Shown one piece after another: positions 1 to 10,911 of a DNA stretch of 64,000 nucleotides (position 1 is its first letter; each line of letters starts with the position of its first letter). Below the pieces are notes generated by a model that was not told the DNA's origin, did no database searches, and saw nothing but the letters and a program-made list of their open reading frames with translations. This DNA is from Macrobrachium rosenbergii (Eukaryota > Arthropoda > Malacostraca > Decapoda > Palaemonidae): NCBI RefSeq assembly GCF_040412425.1, contig NC_089762.1:22294147-22358146 (forward strand), read 5' to 3'. Made by a program: the position numbers and the translations under genes.

Positions 1-540
1 CTGATGGCAGGTAATTTCCTTTGTATACAAAGTAATGTAAATGTTTTATCCCATCATGTCTTAACTTTTTCAATTTTAGACTACTGTATTTATGTCTTAG
101 AACTTTATTGTAGTCTTGTGATTTTAATATTTTATATACAGTACTTTTATCATATCCATGTCTTTTTCTCATCTCATCTGATTCTGAAACTGGCACCAGA
201 GTAGTGCTGAAACATTAAAGTAAAGCTTTAAAAATACGCTTTTGATGTTCATCTGGAAATTCATGTCTGTTAAATATAATAAATAATATACAGTAATAAA
301 ATGTACAGAATGAAACCATTGAAAAGTTTAAAATATTACAAATATTATTGTACAGTACTACCCCACTTTTATGTGATTCACTTTTTCATGCTTCATTTTG
401 TCATGGATTTTTGTGGAACATGTCGTTCAATTTCTGTGAGCTTTCACCAGTTCAGCAAATTTTTATGGATCGTATCTCTAAAATTATCACTAATTTGCTT
501 TTTTCTCTTAGAGCAACACTTTGTATTCACTAATTACTGT
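1..540. other. AT-rich non-coding DNA
   Basis: No gene or recognisable element is seen. Short open frames here are low in complexity and rich in F, Y, L and I, as expected by chance in AT-rich DNA. Confidence 0.6.
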
Positions 541-544
541 TTTT

Positions 545-601
545 TTTCATTAAAGGTATGTATATTAAAGTTACAGTATTTTTTCATTAAAGGATAGGTA
601 T

Positions 602-677
<76 letters not shown>

Positions 678-857
678 TTTACGTTCAAGTCTAAGCACAA
701 TATTAATGGATTCTGTAAGTGAAATAATGTTTTATTGATGTGTTGCTGTTTTTCATTAAAGGATATGTACTGTATACCGACAATGAGAGATATTTACATC
801 AAAGTCTAAGCATAGTATAAATGGATTCTGTAAGTGAAATAACGTTTTATTAATATT
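545..857. repeat. GA-bearing satellite, left part
   Basis: The repeat unit reads roughly 'ttttcattaaaggatatg', a GA run, 'gtttacatcaagtctaag', then 'aaatggattctgtaagtg' and 'ttttattgatattttgctg'. Two units lie here. The array stops inside the unit at about 857 and resumes at about 9542, because DIRS-1 is inserted between. Confidence 0.8.
605..675. repeat. (GA)n microsatellite
   Basis: An almost pure GA run of about 70 bp sits inside a satellite unit. Other units carry shorter GA runs at the same place (about 9578, 9691, 9835, 9980 and 10078), so the microsatellite belongs to the repeat unit. Confidence 0.95.
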
Positions 858-1031
858 TGTTCATATACAAAAACCCTCGGTCGTAACGTTAGGATAAACT
901 TCTAGTGCCAGCTGGAATCTGGTAAAATCAATAAAATTGTATATGCAAGGGACTAGTGGCATCTGTCCTTAGTCACAAGTCATGTGGGACCATCGACATC
1001 CAAGAAGTACTCTGTGACTCCATCAGTTACT
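858..1031 (+). repeat. DIRS-1 left inverted terminal repeat
   Basis: From 'gttaggataaacttctagt' to 'catcagttact' this is nearly identical to the reverse complement of 9343-9541, including 'tgccagctggaatctggt' and 'ggcatctgtccttagtcac'. The outermost 25 bp differ from the right end, as in other DIRS elements, and are bridged by the ICR at 9186-9298. Confidence 0.9.
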
Positions 1032-1273
1032 GTTTTACTGCCTTTGAGAGAGGATGTGTTGTTCTTTCTCTCCTCTCTAAAGCCGGTTTGGTTTGCCTGT
1101 TTTTGCTTTCTTACTGTGTTTTAGTGCGTGGATTTTTGCTGTTTGTGGACGTGCTTGGATATAATGGATCCTCTTAACCCTCCTGCTAGTGTATCTCCTG
1201 GATCTCGTAATAAGCGAGAAAATGTCTGGATGTTGGTGGCTTTCCTTGTTCTCGCTTCCTAACTTCAGTGAAT

Positions 1274-1435
1274 ATGGATCCTCATCCAGTGTGTAGTAGA
1301 TGCAGAGAGAATGTATGTAATGCAACTAATCCTTGTTCTTTATGTCGTGATTTGCCAGTGGAACAATGGAAGAGGTATTATGAGAAGGGTCATTACAAGA
1401 GGAAGGAGACGACTCTATCTTGGAGTGATAGTTTA
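1274..1435 (+). pseudogene. DIRS-1 gag, N-terminal Cys-rich part (interrupted)
   Basis: The frame opens at ATG 1274, just after an acceptor-like 'aacttcag'. It encodes MDPHP and then a cysteine pattern, 'CSRCRENVC' followed by 'PCSLCRDL', resembling a small zinc-binding module. About 40 codons later it runs into the SINE at 1436. A second ATG at 1164 (MDPLNPP) opens a frame that stops at 1260. The acceptor-like sequence suggests splicing, as proposed for the other DIRS copies here. Position between the left ITR and pol supports gag. No function beyond RNA/particle binding can be read from it. Confidence 0.55.
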
Positions 1436-1700
1436 GTTCCTCGTTGGATGGGTTGGTACAGTTCTCGGCTAGCACTCTGCTGGGCCCGCGTTTGAGTCTC
1501 CGGCCAGCCAGTGAAGAATTAGAGGAATTTATTTCTGGTGACAGAAATTCATTTCTTGGTATAATGTGGTTTGGATTCCACAATAAGCTATAGGTCCCAT
1601 TGCTAGGTAACCAATTGGTTTTTAGCCATGTAAAATAAGTCTAGTCCTTCTGGCCAGCCCTAGGAGAGCTGTTAATCAGCTCAGTGGTCTGGTTAAACTA
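1436..1700 (+). mobile_element. tRNA-derived SINE inserted in DIRS-1 gag
   Basis: The head (1436-1505) is tRNA-like. A box-A-like 'tgggttggtacag' is followed about 30 bp on by a box-B-like 'gtttgagtctc', in place of GGTTCGANNCC. The body runs through 'ccaattggtttttagcc' and ends 'cagtggtctggttaaacta'. The same body occurs in reverse at 62627-62880 and as a tail fragment at 14760-14815, so this is a dispersed family. A target duplication is not clear. Confidence 0.8.
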
Positions 1701-3040
1701 AGGTATACTCAACTTGACTAGTCCTAAGTTTACTTTGTTCAGTCTCCTCGTGATGCTGTCCCTTCCTTAGAGAGGCCTGTTCCAGTTGTTTCACCTACTG
1801 TAATAGGAGTCTCCCATGCCCCTTCATGTTCATCATAGATTCATCAGGGAATGTATTTGGAGGGGTTTCAGGTAATTATATGCATAATTATGCCTATTCT
1901 TAACCTTCGGGGAGGGAGGACATCTCCTTCTGTCTCATTTTCCAGCTCCGGATGCTCAGAGAATGGTGGGCATGTGGTCCGCTCTAGGCCTATCAGGGGT
2001 GCCAACCTTGGATGGCATGCTGTCTCACTACATGGCTTCCCACTACCCTCCAGTCCCACATTCTTTGGGTGTCCTTTCTCCCCGGGCCTCCATTATATGG
2101 GGTCAAGTATGAACATCCTCTGGAACGCATATGGTACCAATTCTGCATCATTTTGGGGCTCCCTTGGTATTGCCTGCAGTGGTACCAACAGACTCTTCAC
2201 GTTTTTTGCACAGTGTAGTAACGTCACAACCAGGTTCATCAGGGACGTCACCTTCTAACATGGCGATTGTGGTGATGTCAAATCCTACCCTTTCCGTGCC
2301 GACAACGACAACTACGTCTTCTGGGATGACATCAAATTCTACACTGACGGATTCGTTAGCGAGAACAATGATGGAGAAATTAAGAGTGTTAGAGAAGTTT
2401 AATAAGGTATGCAAGGGGAAAAGACGTCAAGTCTTCTTCTTCTGACTCTTCATCGTTTTCGTCAGATTCATCCTTTGTACCTGTATTTGCTCCAGTTAAG
2501 CGTTGGAGGATCAGGGACTTCATGGCTGCTCCTCATGCCAAGAAAATAAGGGCAATTTCTTCTTGAGCAGGACCGCCACATCCCTGTGTGTACACAAAAT
2601 CAAGATTCTGTCGTGGGCTTGGTCTTGGAGGTTGGTGGTCATGGTTCTTCCACAGTTGTTCAGCCTAGGAAGCCTATGGACATAGGACTAAAAGTTTCGT
2701 CAGTTCCAGTTTTAGGAATGAGCATGGATGTAGCGGGAGTGTCCTCGAATAACGTTCGAAGGTCACCCTTGGTGGCTTAACAGACGAATAATATTCGTAA
2801 TGAAGTTCCTCTGTCTCAGGTATGGCCATTTAAAAAGTTAGGAGGAAAGATGACAACGCTTTAATCAAGAGATCTAGGGTACTGGAAGCGGAGGATTTAT
2901 GTTTGGATGACAACGGATGTTCGTCTTCTAGACTGTTGAACAGAGTTGTTGTGGTTTGGCCATTGCTCAGGCGTTCAAGGTCCAGATCTCCCAGGAAAGT
3001 GGCTAATTCACCCCCCGATAAATGTTGGCTGTAGAAGTAA
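1701..3040 (+). pseudogene. DIRS-1 gag, middle part (degenerate)
   Basis: This lies between the SINE and the pogo-type nest. Open stretches in different frames are rich in Ser, Thr and Pro (for example 2230-2440) and then in Ser/Asp (2425-2480, an SSDSSS-type tract before 'FVPVFAPVKRW'). That composition is usual for the linker of DIRS Gag proteins. Stops and frame changes break it. The assignment rests on position and composition, with no conserved motif. Confidence 0.4.
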
Positions 3041-4563
3041 CAGCAAAACCCCCGTATTCATGTTCTCACAATTCGCAGACTCACCAATTCGCAGGACGTT
3101 CTGTGAAACATATCTATAAATTATTTGTGAAAAATTTGGCAATTTGCAGAATTTTCCATCGAGAAATATGCACTAATTACAGTAAACCCCACGTATTCAC
3201 AAGGAATGCGTACCGCAACCCCCCCAGAATAGCTAAAATCTGCGAATACTTAAAACCCCTCTAAAAACACTTAGAACTGCCAATTTTGATGGTTTAAACA
3301 CAAGAAAAACCCTCTAAAAATGCTTATACCTGAGTATTTTAATAGTTTTATCACAAAAAGTGCATTTTCATGAAAAATACCACGAATGGGAGAATTTTCC
3401 GCAAATAATGGGTAGATACGTTCCACAGAGAAGTCTGCGAATACTTGAGTCCACGAATCGTGAGAACGCGAATAGGGGGTGTTTACTGTACTGTATTTTG
3501 ATATTATTTTCATGACTAAATAAATTTTTTATGATAAAATAATGATTTACTAATTTTCAAATATTATCAAGATTAATAAAATTAAATAATATGTAATAAG
3601 ATGAAATAATATGTAATGTTTATCTCTCTCTTTCTCCCTTCCTATTTTGGTTCTCTCTCTCTTTCTCTTACTAAGATGAGAGAATTTTTATGGTATGTTT
3701 ATTTGTTTTGTATGATAAATAAATGATTTACCTAATAGTAAGTACTAATTTTCAATATTACAGTAATCAGATATGATAATAATAATAATAATATACTGTA
3801 ATTACAACATTTATACATTTCTATAGTAAGTAAATGAAAAAATTTAAACAAAAATTTCACCCCCAATCTTTTTTCCTTAGTCTTGGAGCTCATGGGGAGG
3901 GTGAACCTGTCAAATTTGTCAAGTAACCTGACAGCAAGGGTTGGGTGGTCAGTGTTGCCAACCACTACAAAGGATACATATACTGAAATCTCTCTCTCTC
4001 TCTCTCTCTCACCAAAGGGTAGACTGTGAGAAATAAATAGATAACTAGGTAAATAGATACTTAGTTCATAGTGTTTTAAAAACGTAAAGGTACATCTTTG
4101 GAAGACAAAAAACAAACAAGTTTTTTGTTGTTAGTTGCTTAAAGAGAAATGGATTAACATTCCTCAAGAGATTAAAGAGATTAACCCTCTCTCTCTTTTG
4201 CCCTGCCAGTATGTACAAGGCTGGCTGAATTTGTCATAGTGGTAACTCTCTCTCTCTCTCTCTCTCTCTTGGAGCTTTGACAGGAAGGGTTAGAAGTATA
4301 CATGTATATATTTTTAAAGGTACTAATGTTTAAGATGACCTTGAAATAATATTAATAATATAATTTCAAAGATTAATACAGTAATAGGATAATAATTTAA
4401 GGTATATTTGATGTAGAATGATACTTCAAGTATAAATTTGGTATTTGAACTTTCATGATAGGCAGTTATAAGCATTTGGAGGGGAGAATGTTAACTATTC
4501 CTGGATTTTAACTAGTCGCAGGGGGTCTGGTATGCATCCCCTGCGAATACGGTGGGTCCACTG
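3041..4563. mobile_element. pogo/Tigger-type non-autonomous element
   Basis: The ends are inverted: 'cagcaaaacccccgtattc' at 3041, and the complement of 'cagtggacccaccgtattc' ending at 4563, followed by TA. The family is the same as the 350-bp elements at 12343, 13324 and 14302. This copy carries an inner copy of its own family (3180-3488) and about 1 kb of AT-rich filler with short CT runs (about 3996 and 4245). No transposase is seen. It splits DIRS-1 gag. TA flanks and CAG...CTG ends are typical of pogo/Tigger (Tc1/mariner superfamily). Confidence 0.7.
3180..3488. mobile_element. Miniature element nested in its own family, TA target duplication
   Basis: This 309-bp element starts 'cagtaaaccccacgtattc' and ends with the complement of 'cagtaaacaccccctattc'. 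TA lies on both sides (3178-3179 and 3489-3490). Removing it and one TA gives 'cactaattactgtatttt', the uninterrupted sequence of the other family copies at the same internal place. Confidence 0.9.
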
Positions 4564-4565
4564 TA

Positions 4566-5755
4566 TTGATATATACGGACATAATTCATCACAAGATCGG
4601 TCGGACGAGGGAACAGGGATGTTTAGGTTCACAGTCGAAGAGCAGAGAAAGGATTCAATGGTTGTCGCCCCTCGGACGTCAACGTGATGCAACTAGGTCA
4701 AGAGAAGATGAACATACATCGTGTGATAGTTGTGCTTCGGCTTCGAGAGCGAGTATTCACGTTAATCTGGTGCCTTCCTCTTCTGGTGGCAACATGGTTA
4801 ATGAAGTGGAAGATGCGGAAAATCAGGAATTTCTTTCCTCCTATGCAGAGGTTATAGATCTGATTCGTTAGTTTAATAATCTGTCGAAGAGGACTGAAAC
4901 TCCTTCAGTGATCGCTCGTACTGGAATTGAAGCTGTATGTAAACACAGATTTCGGGATAGGATAACTCTTTATGGTAGAATAGATCATTCAAGTTACTCT
5001 CTCCCCCTCTATCTCGACATAGGAGATATTATATGACTCCTGTTATTCCACTGTTCAGCAGACAGATCAACCCAGATGTCGTTGTTTGAGACCAGGTCTG
5101 ATGATGGATCAAGTCAGAATTGAATCTCCTTTCCTCACGTGTCAGTAAGCCACTGCATTAGAGTTGACAGCCTCTTCTATGCTCCAGACAGCATCTTGGT
5201 TAGATTTATGGTCAACAGCTGTAGCTAAGATTGCCTCTTCGGATTCAGCAAGTTCAATAGATGAGACAGCTTTTATCTGATTGCTTTAATCTGGTTCTCA
5301 AGCCATTTCATATGTAAGTAATCTGAGTGCCAACACATGGGCTAATATAATTTTAATGAGAAGGATGCAGCCCCTAGCCAAAATAAGCCGCTTGGTGGAT
5401 GTGGACTCTTTGTTGTCGCTCAAGAATGGGGATATTTTCGAGTCCCAATTGTTGTTACCTAAGGAGAAGTTGGAAGCTACCTTTGATAGATGTCATATGG
5501 ATACTAATGACTGGCTTGTTCAGCAAGCTGTTAGTAAGTCTAAAGTGAGTCAGTTTAATGTTGCGAGGAAGACTCAACAGGCGCCTCAAAAGAAGTTGGT
5601 AAGATCTACTCCTGCCCCTAAACCTACTCAACATGCTCCATCAGTGAAGAAACCATTCCAACAGTGGCCCTTTTAGAGTCAACCTGCAAGAGGAAGGGGA
5701 AATAGGGGTAGAAGCAGGGGTACGAGACGACAGAGTGGGTGCCTCTCCCCACTTA
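4566..5755 (+). pseudogene. DIRS-1 gag, C-terminal part
   Basis: The best open stretch (5356-5675) encodes about 105 residues containing 'SRLVDVDSLLSLKNG', 'LLPKEKLEATFDRC' and a Pro/Lys-rich tail. After one stop an Arg/Gly tail follows ('ARGRGNRGRSRG'), a basic end common in DIRS Gag and suited to RNA binding. The region 4566-5355 is open in pieces (for example 4566-4871, Ser/Glu-rich) with stops between. RT follows directly. The call rests on position and composition. Confidence 0.5.
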
Positions 5756-5771
5756 ATGCACCAGTGGGGGG

Positions 5772-6440
5772 ATGCCTGGCAAGCCATTGGGCTGTGTGGC
5801 AGAGATTCAGGGTGGAGTCATGGGTAGCAGATGTCGTGAGGATAGGTTATCTACTTCTGTTGATTTCACTCTACCTCTTTCATATTGCCCTCTACCACAC
5901 CTTTCTTATGATCCAGGATTGCAGAAACATCTAATTTTGCAAGGAGAAGTGAAGAAAATGATGGAGAAGGGAGCAGTAGAGCAAACAACGCTTCCTTCGG
6001 TGGGCTTCTACAGCCGGATCTTCCTAGTACCGAAGGCCAATGGTAATTGGAGGACAGAATAGACTTGTCAACACTGAGCCTTTTTGTCAGGAAGACGAGG
6101 TTCAAAATGGAGTCTCTAAGGACAGTCTTGGCAGCAATCAGAGAAGGAAGAAGGAGACTATATGCTGACCACAGATCTAAAGGATATGTACATCCAAGTC
6201 CCAATCCATCACTCATGGAAATTTCTTCGATTCAGTCTTGCGGAGCAGGTGTTTCAATTCAAGGTGCTTTGTTTTGACCTGACAACATCTCCTCAAGTGT
6301 TCACCAGGTGTACACGCTGGTGTCGACATGGGGCTCATGCCCAAGGGATCAGACTAAGATACCTGGACGACTGGCTGGCAAAATCCCGGGAGAAGTTACT
6401 TAGGACAGAGATTGGTTGCTTCAATTTTGTCACGTCCTAG
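5772..6440 (+). pseudogene. DIRS-1 reverse transcriptase
   Basis: The start shows the DIRS RT opening: 'EVKKMMEKGAVEQ' followed by 'GFYSRIFLVPKANGNWR'. Then come 'RFKMESLRTVLAAIREG', the first catalytic aspartate in 'TTDLKDMYIQVPIHHS', 'FQFKVLCFDLTTSPQVF', and the catalytic box 'RYLDDWLA' at about 6355-6380. The parts lie in three frames, with breaks near 6060, 6160 and 6440. It would copy the element RNA with the RNase H domain downstream. Identity as a YR-retrotransposon RT is secure from the motif order; activity of this copy is not expected. Confidence 0.85.
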
Positions 6441-6780
6441 GCATTGTCATAAATTAGGAGAAATCGAATCTGGTCCCCAGTCAAAGGATTTTTTATCTGG
6501 GTATGATTATAGACGCAGCACAGGCGAGTTTTCATCTAATCAGAGAATAGAGAAGTGCAAGAATGTGATTGTGTCCTTTCTGTCCAAGAAAAACACAACC
6601 AGTGAAGCAATGGCAAGTAGTTCTGGAACTACTAACTTCTCTAGAGAAATTAGTTCCTCACAGACGTCTGCATATGCAGTCGCTATAGTGGAGACTGAAG
6701 GAATTTTGGTCTCCAGCAACAGATCACCCTCACGTGAAAGTTCCTCTGTCTCGGAGGTGAGGAAAGACCTGCTGTAATGG

Positions 6781-7484
6781 TTGGACAACAACAATTTGAC
6801 AGTAGGAGTGACTCTCTGTGTTCCCTCTCCAGATCTTCTGTTATTCTCGGATGTGGTGGCTGAAGGTTGGAGTGACCTAGAGGACCTTCTAATTTTGGGA
6901 GAATGGAATCATCAAGACAAACAATTCCACATAAATGTGTTGGAACTGAAGAAGCATTCTTAGCATTGGAGGGGTTTCAGGAGAGGGTAATGGGTCACTC
7001 TGCAGTTTTGATGCCGGATAACACTACGGTATTGGCATATGTAAACAAGCAGCGGGGGGGGGTTAGTTTCTCAACAGCTACACGTTATGATGGTCCAACT
7101 GCATCAGTGGGCTGTAGACAATTCAGTGGAGATCAGGGCCAGATACATTCCAGGAAAAAGGAATGTGGTAGCAGACAAGTTAAGCCATCGGGAATAGATT
7201 CTGGGAATGGAGTCGTTTCTGCATCAGGAGGTGGCGGACAGGCTGTTTCTCTTGTGGGGAGACCTGTGATAGATCTCTTCTCGACAAGGTACAATGCAAA
7301 ACTGGAAGTATATTGTTCAGTGGTGCTAGACATAGCCGCAGTGGCAGAGGATGCCCTGCAACATCCGCGGGACAATTTGGACTTATATGCTTTCCCTCCA
7401 TTTTGTCTGATTCACCAGGTCCTGAAACAAAGTACAGTAATGAGGTCCCAGAATCTCAAGATGACGTTGGTAGCTCCTCTGTGA
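6781..7484 (+). pseudogene. DIRS-1 RNase H and connecting domain
   Basis: RNase H is seen as 'LLLFSDVVAEGWSD' (a degenerate TDAS...GWG box), 'HINVLELK' (the glutamate box) and 'DNTTVLAYVNKQ' (the third acidic box). After a frame change comes the conserved DIRS stretch 'RPVIDLFSTRYNAKLEVY', then 'NLDLYAFPPFCLIHQVL' and 'MTLVAPL'. These blocks link RNase H to the recombinase in the family. Frame changes and the altered first box mark it as decayed. Confidence 0.8.
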
Positions 7485-8740
7485 CCGTAGGCAGAATGGT
7501 TTCTGGACCTGCTGTCTCTGCTGTCAGAAGTTCCGAGAGACAAACCTTCCTGGCACAATCTACTTTGTACACCTCATGTGGAGGAGAGGTACCATCAGTT
7601 GGTACAGTCGCTATCTCTTCACAGGTGGAGACTATCAAGTATCTCTTGAAAGTGAGAGGCTTTTCTCGAGGAGCAGCGTCTCAGATGTCAGGATATATCA
7701 GGCAGTCATCAACATCCATACGCCAAGGAAAATGGTCTGTCTCCTGTGATTGGTGCCGTAAATGGGGTTCTTCTCCACTCGGATCTTTTATTCAACAAAC
7801 AGCTGATTTTCTACTCTTTCTCAGAGCAGAAAAACATCCTTCTGTGTCTGTCATAAAGGGCTATGGGGCTGCTCTAGCACTAGTTCTGGGCATGAAAGAC
7901 GTAGATATATCTACATCTTGGGAAATATCTATGTTGATTATGAGCTTCGAGCAGTCTTGTTCCCCTAGAGAACTCAAACCTACTACTGTAGTTGAGATTT
8001 GGCTTTGGTTTTAACTAGTCTTACTTGAGCCCCCTATGAACCGTCGCAACAGGCTACAGATAGAAACTTGACCCTCAAGGTGGTTTTTTCATTGGCCCTA
8101 GCATCGGCAAAAAGGGTAGGCGAACTCCTTGGTCTGTCTTATGATGTCAAACACACCAGGGGTTGGCAGTCTTTAGCTTTCGAATTTATTCCAGAATTCG
8201 TTGCGAAGACTCAAAATCCTTCAGTCCATGACGAAAGATTTATCTCCTTTTCTATACCTTCTTTGGAAGACTTTGCTGACCATGACCCTCATGAAATGTT
8301 GTTGCGCCCTGTCAGAGCGCTGAGTGCTTATCTAAAAAGGACTTGAAATCTCAAATCGGGTTGTTGCAGACTTTTTGTTAGCATAGGCTGTGTCAAGAAA
8401 GAAGTGTCCAAGAATACAATATCGTTTTGGCTACGAGAAACAATCATGAATGCCTATTCACCTGCATCAGGAGCTTCAGACAATGTCGCGCAGGCAAGAG
8501 CACATGATGTTAGAGTTCTAAGCTCCTCATTGGCATTTAAGAACAATATGTCTGTTCACAATTCTGAAATCTGGTGTGTGGCATCGCCAGATCACTTTCA
8601 CTTCCTTCTACTTGAAGGACGTTGCCCATAAGTCCTTGGACACCTTTCCCTTGGGTCCGGTGGTGGCTGCTCAACAGGTTGTGCAGCTCATCCAGTGCCC
8701 CTGGTGGGTCAGTTTGTATCTAGTCTAAGATGATGGTATG
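7485..8740 (+). pseudogene. DIRS-1 tyrosine recombinase
   Basis: The N-terminal part (7640-8010) has the usual 'SGYIRQSSTSIRQGKW' and 'CRKWG' blocks. The catalytic part has the first Arg in 'LALASAKRVGEL' (about 8095-8130), the H-x-x-R box as 'ARAHDVRVLSSSLAF' (about 8490-8540), and the tyrosine box 'ITFTSFYLKDV' (about 8588-8625), read one frame over. All catalytic residues of the family are thus recognisable, though stops at about 8012 and 8344 and a late frame change break the reading frame. The product would insert the circular DNA copy. Confidence 0.85.
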
Positions 8741-9185
8741 AAAGTGAAATGAATGAGATGACTAGTCTCTTTTCTTTTCTTCTTTCTTTCTTCTTCACCT
8801 GCTGGCTGTAAGAAGAGTGTTTCGTCATGAGCTGGAGCTGACATTATACAGGTGAGTGCAGTGGCCATACTGTTACAGTAATCATTAATGTATGGTTCCT
8901 TTCAGTAGCAACACATTCCTCTCTTTAGCAAGGAGAGAGAAGAATGGTAACAAACGTACATAAGTGGCTACATTGGTTTGTTATAAGAACAGATAGCTTC
9001 TTGTCTTCCACATATACAATAAATTGTGACATTGTATTGAAACCCAGAAGTCTGAACCCGAGATATACATGTATCTGAGGTTCAGAAGTAAAGGTCATGT
9101 TTCATAGAATTCTCTTATTCAAGAGAATGACCGGGTGTGGCAAACCTCCAATCGGTTAATTTACTTACCTCCCACCAAGAGTAAG
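8741..9185 (+). other. DIRS-1 3' non-coding region
   Basis: This is the stretch between the recombinase and the ICR. No gene is seen. It has a CT-rich tract at 8768-8800 and no clear polyadenylation signal. Confidence 0.5.
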
Positions 9186-9298
9186 TCTATCCTAATGTTA
9201 AGACCAAGGGTTTGTTTTGTATATGAACAAATGACAAATTTATTAAATTAATTTGTATTTTTCATAACTAACAAACCTGAGGCCTTAATATTTAAGGT
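9186..9298 (+). repeat. DIRS-1 internal complementary region (ICR)
   Basis: The first half ('cctaatgttaagacc' to 'gtatatgaac') is the complement of the element's left outer end. The second half ('aaattaatttgtattttt' to 'caaacctgagg') is the complement of its right outer end. It therefore spells out the circle junction, as expected for the ICR used as a template in DIRS replication. Confidence 0.9.
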
Positions 9299-9342
9299 CC
9301 ACCTCTAATTACCCCTCTGACAGCTTAACCTGGATTGGAAGA

Positions 9343-9541
9343 ATAACTGATGAGGTCATGGAGTACTGCTTGGGTGTGGGTGGTCCCATATGACTCGTGA
9401 CTAAGGACAGATGCCACTAGTCCCTTGCCTATACAATTTATTGATTTTACCAGATTCCAGCTGGCACTAGAAATTTATCCTAATGTTAAGACCTCAGGTT
9501 TGTTAGTTATGAAAAATACAAATTAATTTAACAGATATGTC
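9343..9541 (+). repeat. DIRS-1 right inverted terminal repeat
   Basis: Inverted copy of 858-1031, differing by scattered substitutions and a few indels. It includes 'accagattccagctggcac'. The outer 45 bp match the second half of the ICR. Confidence 0.9.
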
Positions 9542-9689
9542 ATTTTGCTGTTTTTTCATTAAAGGATATGTATACTGAGAGAGAGAGAGAGAGAGAGGTG
9601 TTTACATCAAGTCTAAGCATAGAATAAATAGATTCTATAAGTCAAATACCATTTTATTGATATTTTGCTGTTCTTTCATTAACAGACAT

Positions 9690-9737
<48 letters not shown>

Positions 9738-9832
9738 TTTACATCGAAGTCTAAGCATAGAATAAATAGATTCTATAAGTCAAATACCATTTTTAATGAT
9801 ATTTTGCTGTTCTTTCATTAACAGACATGTAT

Positions 9833-9891
<59 letters not shown>

Positions 9892-10370
9892 TTCACATCT
9901 GAGTCTAAGCTTAGTATAAATGGATTCTGTAAGTCATTTAATTGATATTTTGCTGTTTTTTCATTAAAGGATATGTATACAGAGAGAGAGAGAGAGAGAG
10001 AAACTGGATTCTGTAAGTGAAATACAGTAACATTTTATTGATATTTTACAGTTTTTTCATTAAAGGATGTGTATACTGAGAGAGAGAGAGAGAGAGTACT
10101 GAAGTGTTTGTACATCTAAGTCTAAGCACAATTACTTGCTGGGGACGACACTTCAAAGGCACGGTTAAACTAGGGCTGGGGAGGAGAGTCAGAATGTTGG
10201 TTTCGTGTTGCCTATGTATGAAATTCGGGTTTTAAATATTTTTATGGTGGTTAGATCAGTACAGTATAAATTGATTCTGTGAGCGAAATAATGTTTTAGT
10301 GATATTTTGCTTTGTTTTCTCATTAAAGGATACGAATACTGAGAGAGAGAGAGAGAAAGAATGATGAAAC
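9542..10370. repeat. GA-bearing satellite, right part
   Basis: At least five units of 130-180 bp continue the satellite broken by DIRS-1. Each carries a GA run of variable length. From about 10100 a different 440-bp segment begins, which is repeated at about 11905. Confidence 0.85.
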
Positions 10371-10569
10371 AAGAATTTTTTAATAAATTTATGGGGGATG
10401 GTGAGGACTAGCCACAAAATTACATAAACCAAGAACTTACTGTATTAAATCCTTTTTTTTTATCACAAAAATACTAACGTGACATAAAAAACCTAGCATT
10501 CTTTTCTGGAGGAACGTGTCCCATCGTTCTAAACTACCCACATATTTTAGATATGCTCTATACAGTGGT
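10100..10569. repeat. Diverged segmental duplication, copy 1
   Basis: From 'cttgctgggga' through 'gaaattcgggttttaaat' and 'gctttgttttctcatt' to 'acatattttagatatgctc' this matches 11905-12342. It ends at the TA where a pogo-type miniature element is inserted. The other copy carries a different miniature element at nearly the same place. Confidence 0.8.
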
Positions 10570-10570
10570 A

Positions 10571-10848
10571 CAGGCAGTCCCTGGTTATCGGTGGGGATTC
10601 CATTTAAGATGCCGTGACGATAACTGAAGATCACCAGTAACTGAAAATCAGCAATAACTGGGGATCGGCGCTGATAACTGGAGATCAGCACTGATAACTG
10701 GGGATCAGTGCCACTGTTGAGTGGGGATCGGTGCTGATAAGCGGAGATCAGTGCATATCGGCGACGAAAATCCAGTTATCGTCGTTGCTAGATGAGCTGC
10801 AAAACCAGATTGCCTATAACCAAGGCCGCCAATAATCAGGGACTGCCT
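10571..10848. mobile_element. Tigger-like miniature element (CAGGCAGTCCC ends)
   Basis: Ends are 'caggcagtccctggttatcg' and its degenerate complement '...cagggactgcctg', flanked by TA. The interior repeats 'ggggatcagcgctgataa'-like 20-25 bp motifs. The CAGGCAGTCCC end and TA target are those of Tigger/pogo elements. Further copies lie at 12707, 13683 and 43660. Confidence 0.85.
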
Positions 10849-10911
10849 GTACTATCCTAAAATACATACTGTACAGTAAATATCATTTCAAAATAATCTT
10901 ACACACATTAA

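Larger units (their letters stand above)
858..9541 (+). mobile_element. DIRS-1: DIRS-like tyrosine-recombinase retrotransposon
   Basis: An 8.7-kb element with the DIRS layout: left ITR, gag, RT, RNase H, tyrosine recombinase, ICR, right ITR. There is no target-site duplication. Joining the flanks at 857/9542 restores the satellite unit ('gatat' then 'tttgctg'), as expected for YR integration. The proteins diverge from those of DIRS-2, -3, -4 and -6, so this is a separate family. Gag is interrupted by a SINE (1436-1700) and a pogo-type nest (3041-4563), and pol has stops and frameshifts, so this copy is not autonomous. Boundaries are good to about 3 bp because the two ends share short AT-rich sequence with the target. 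Confidence 0.9.

Noticed and set aside
1436..1505. A functional tRNA gene
   Set aside because: The box B is degenerate, no cloverleaf closes properly, and the body downstream is a repeated SINE.
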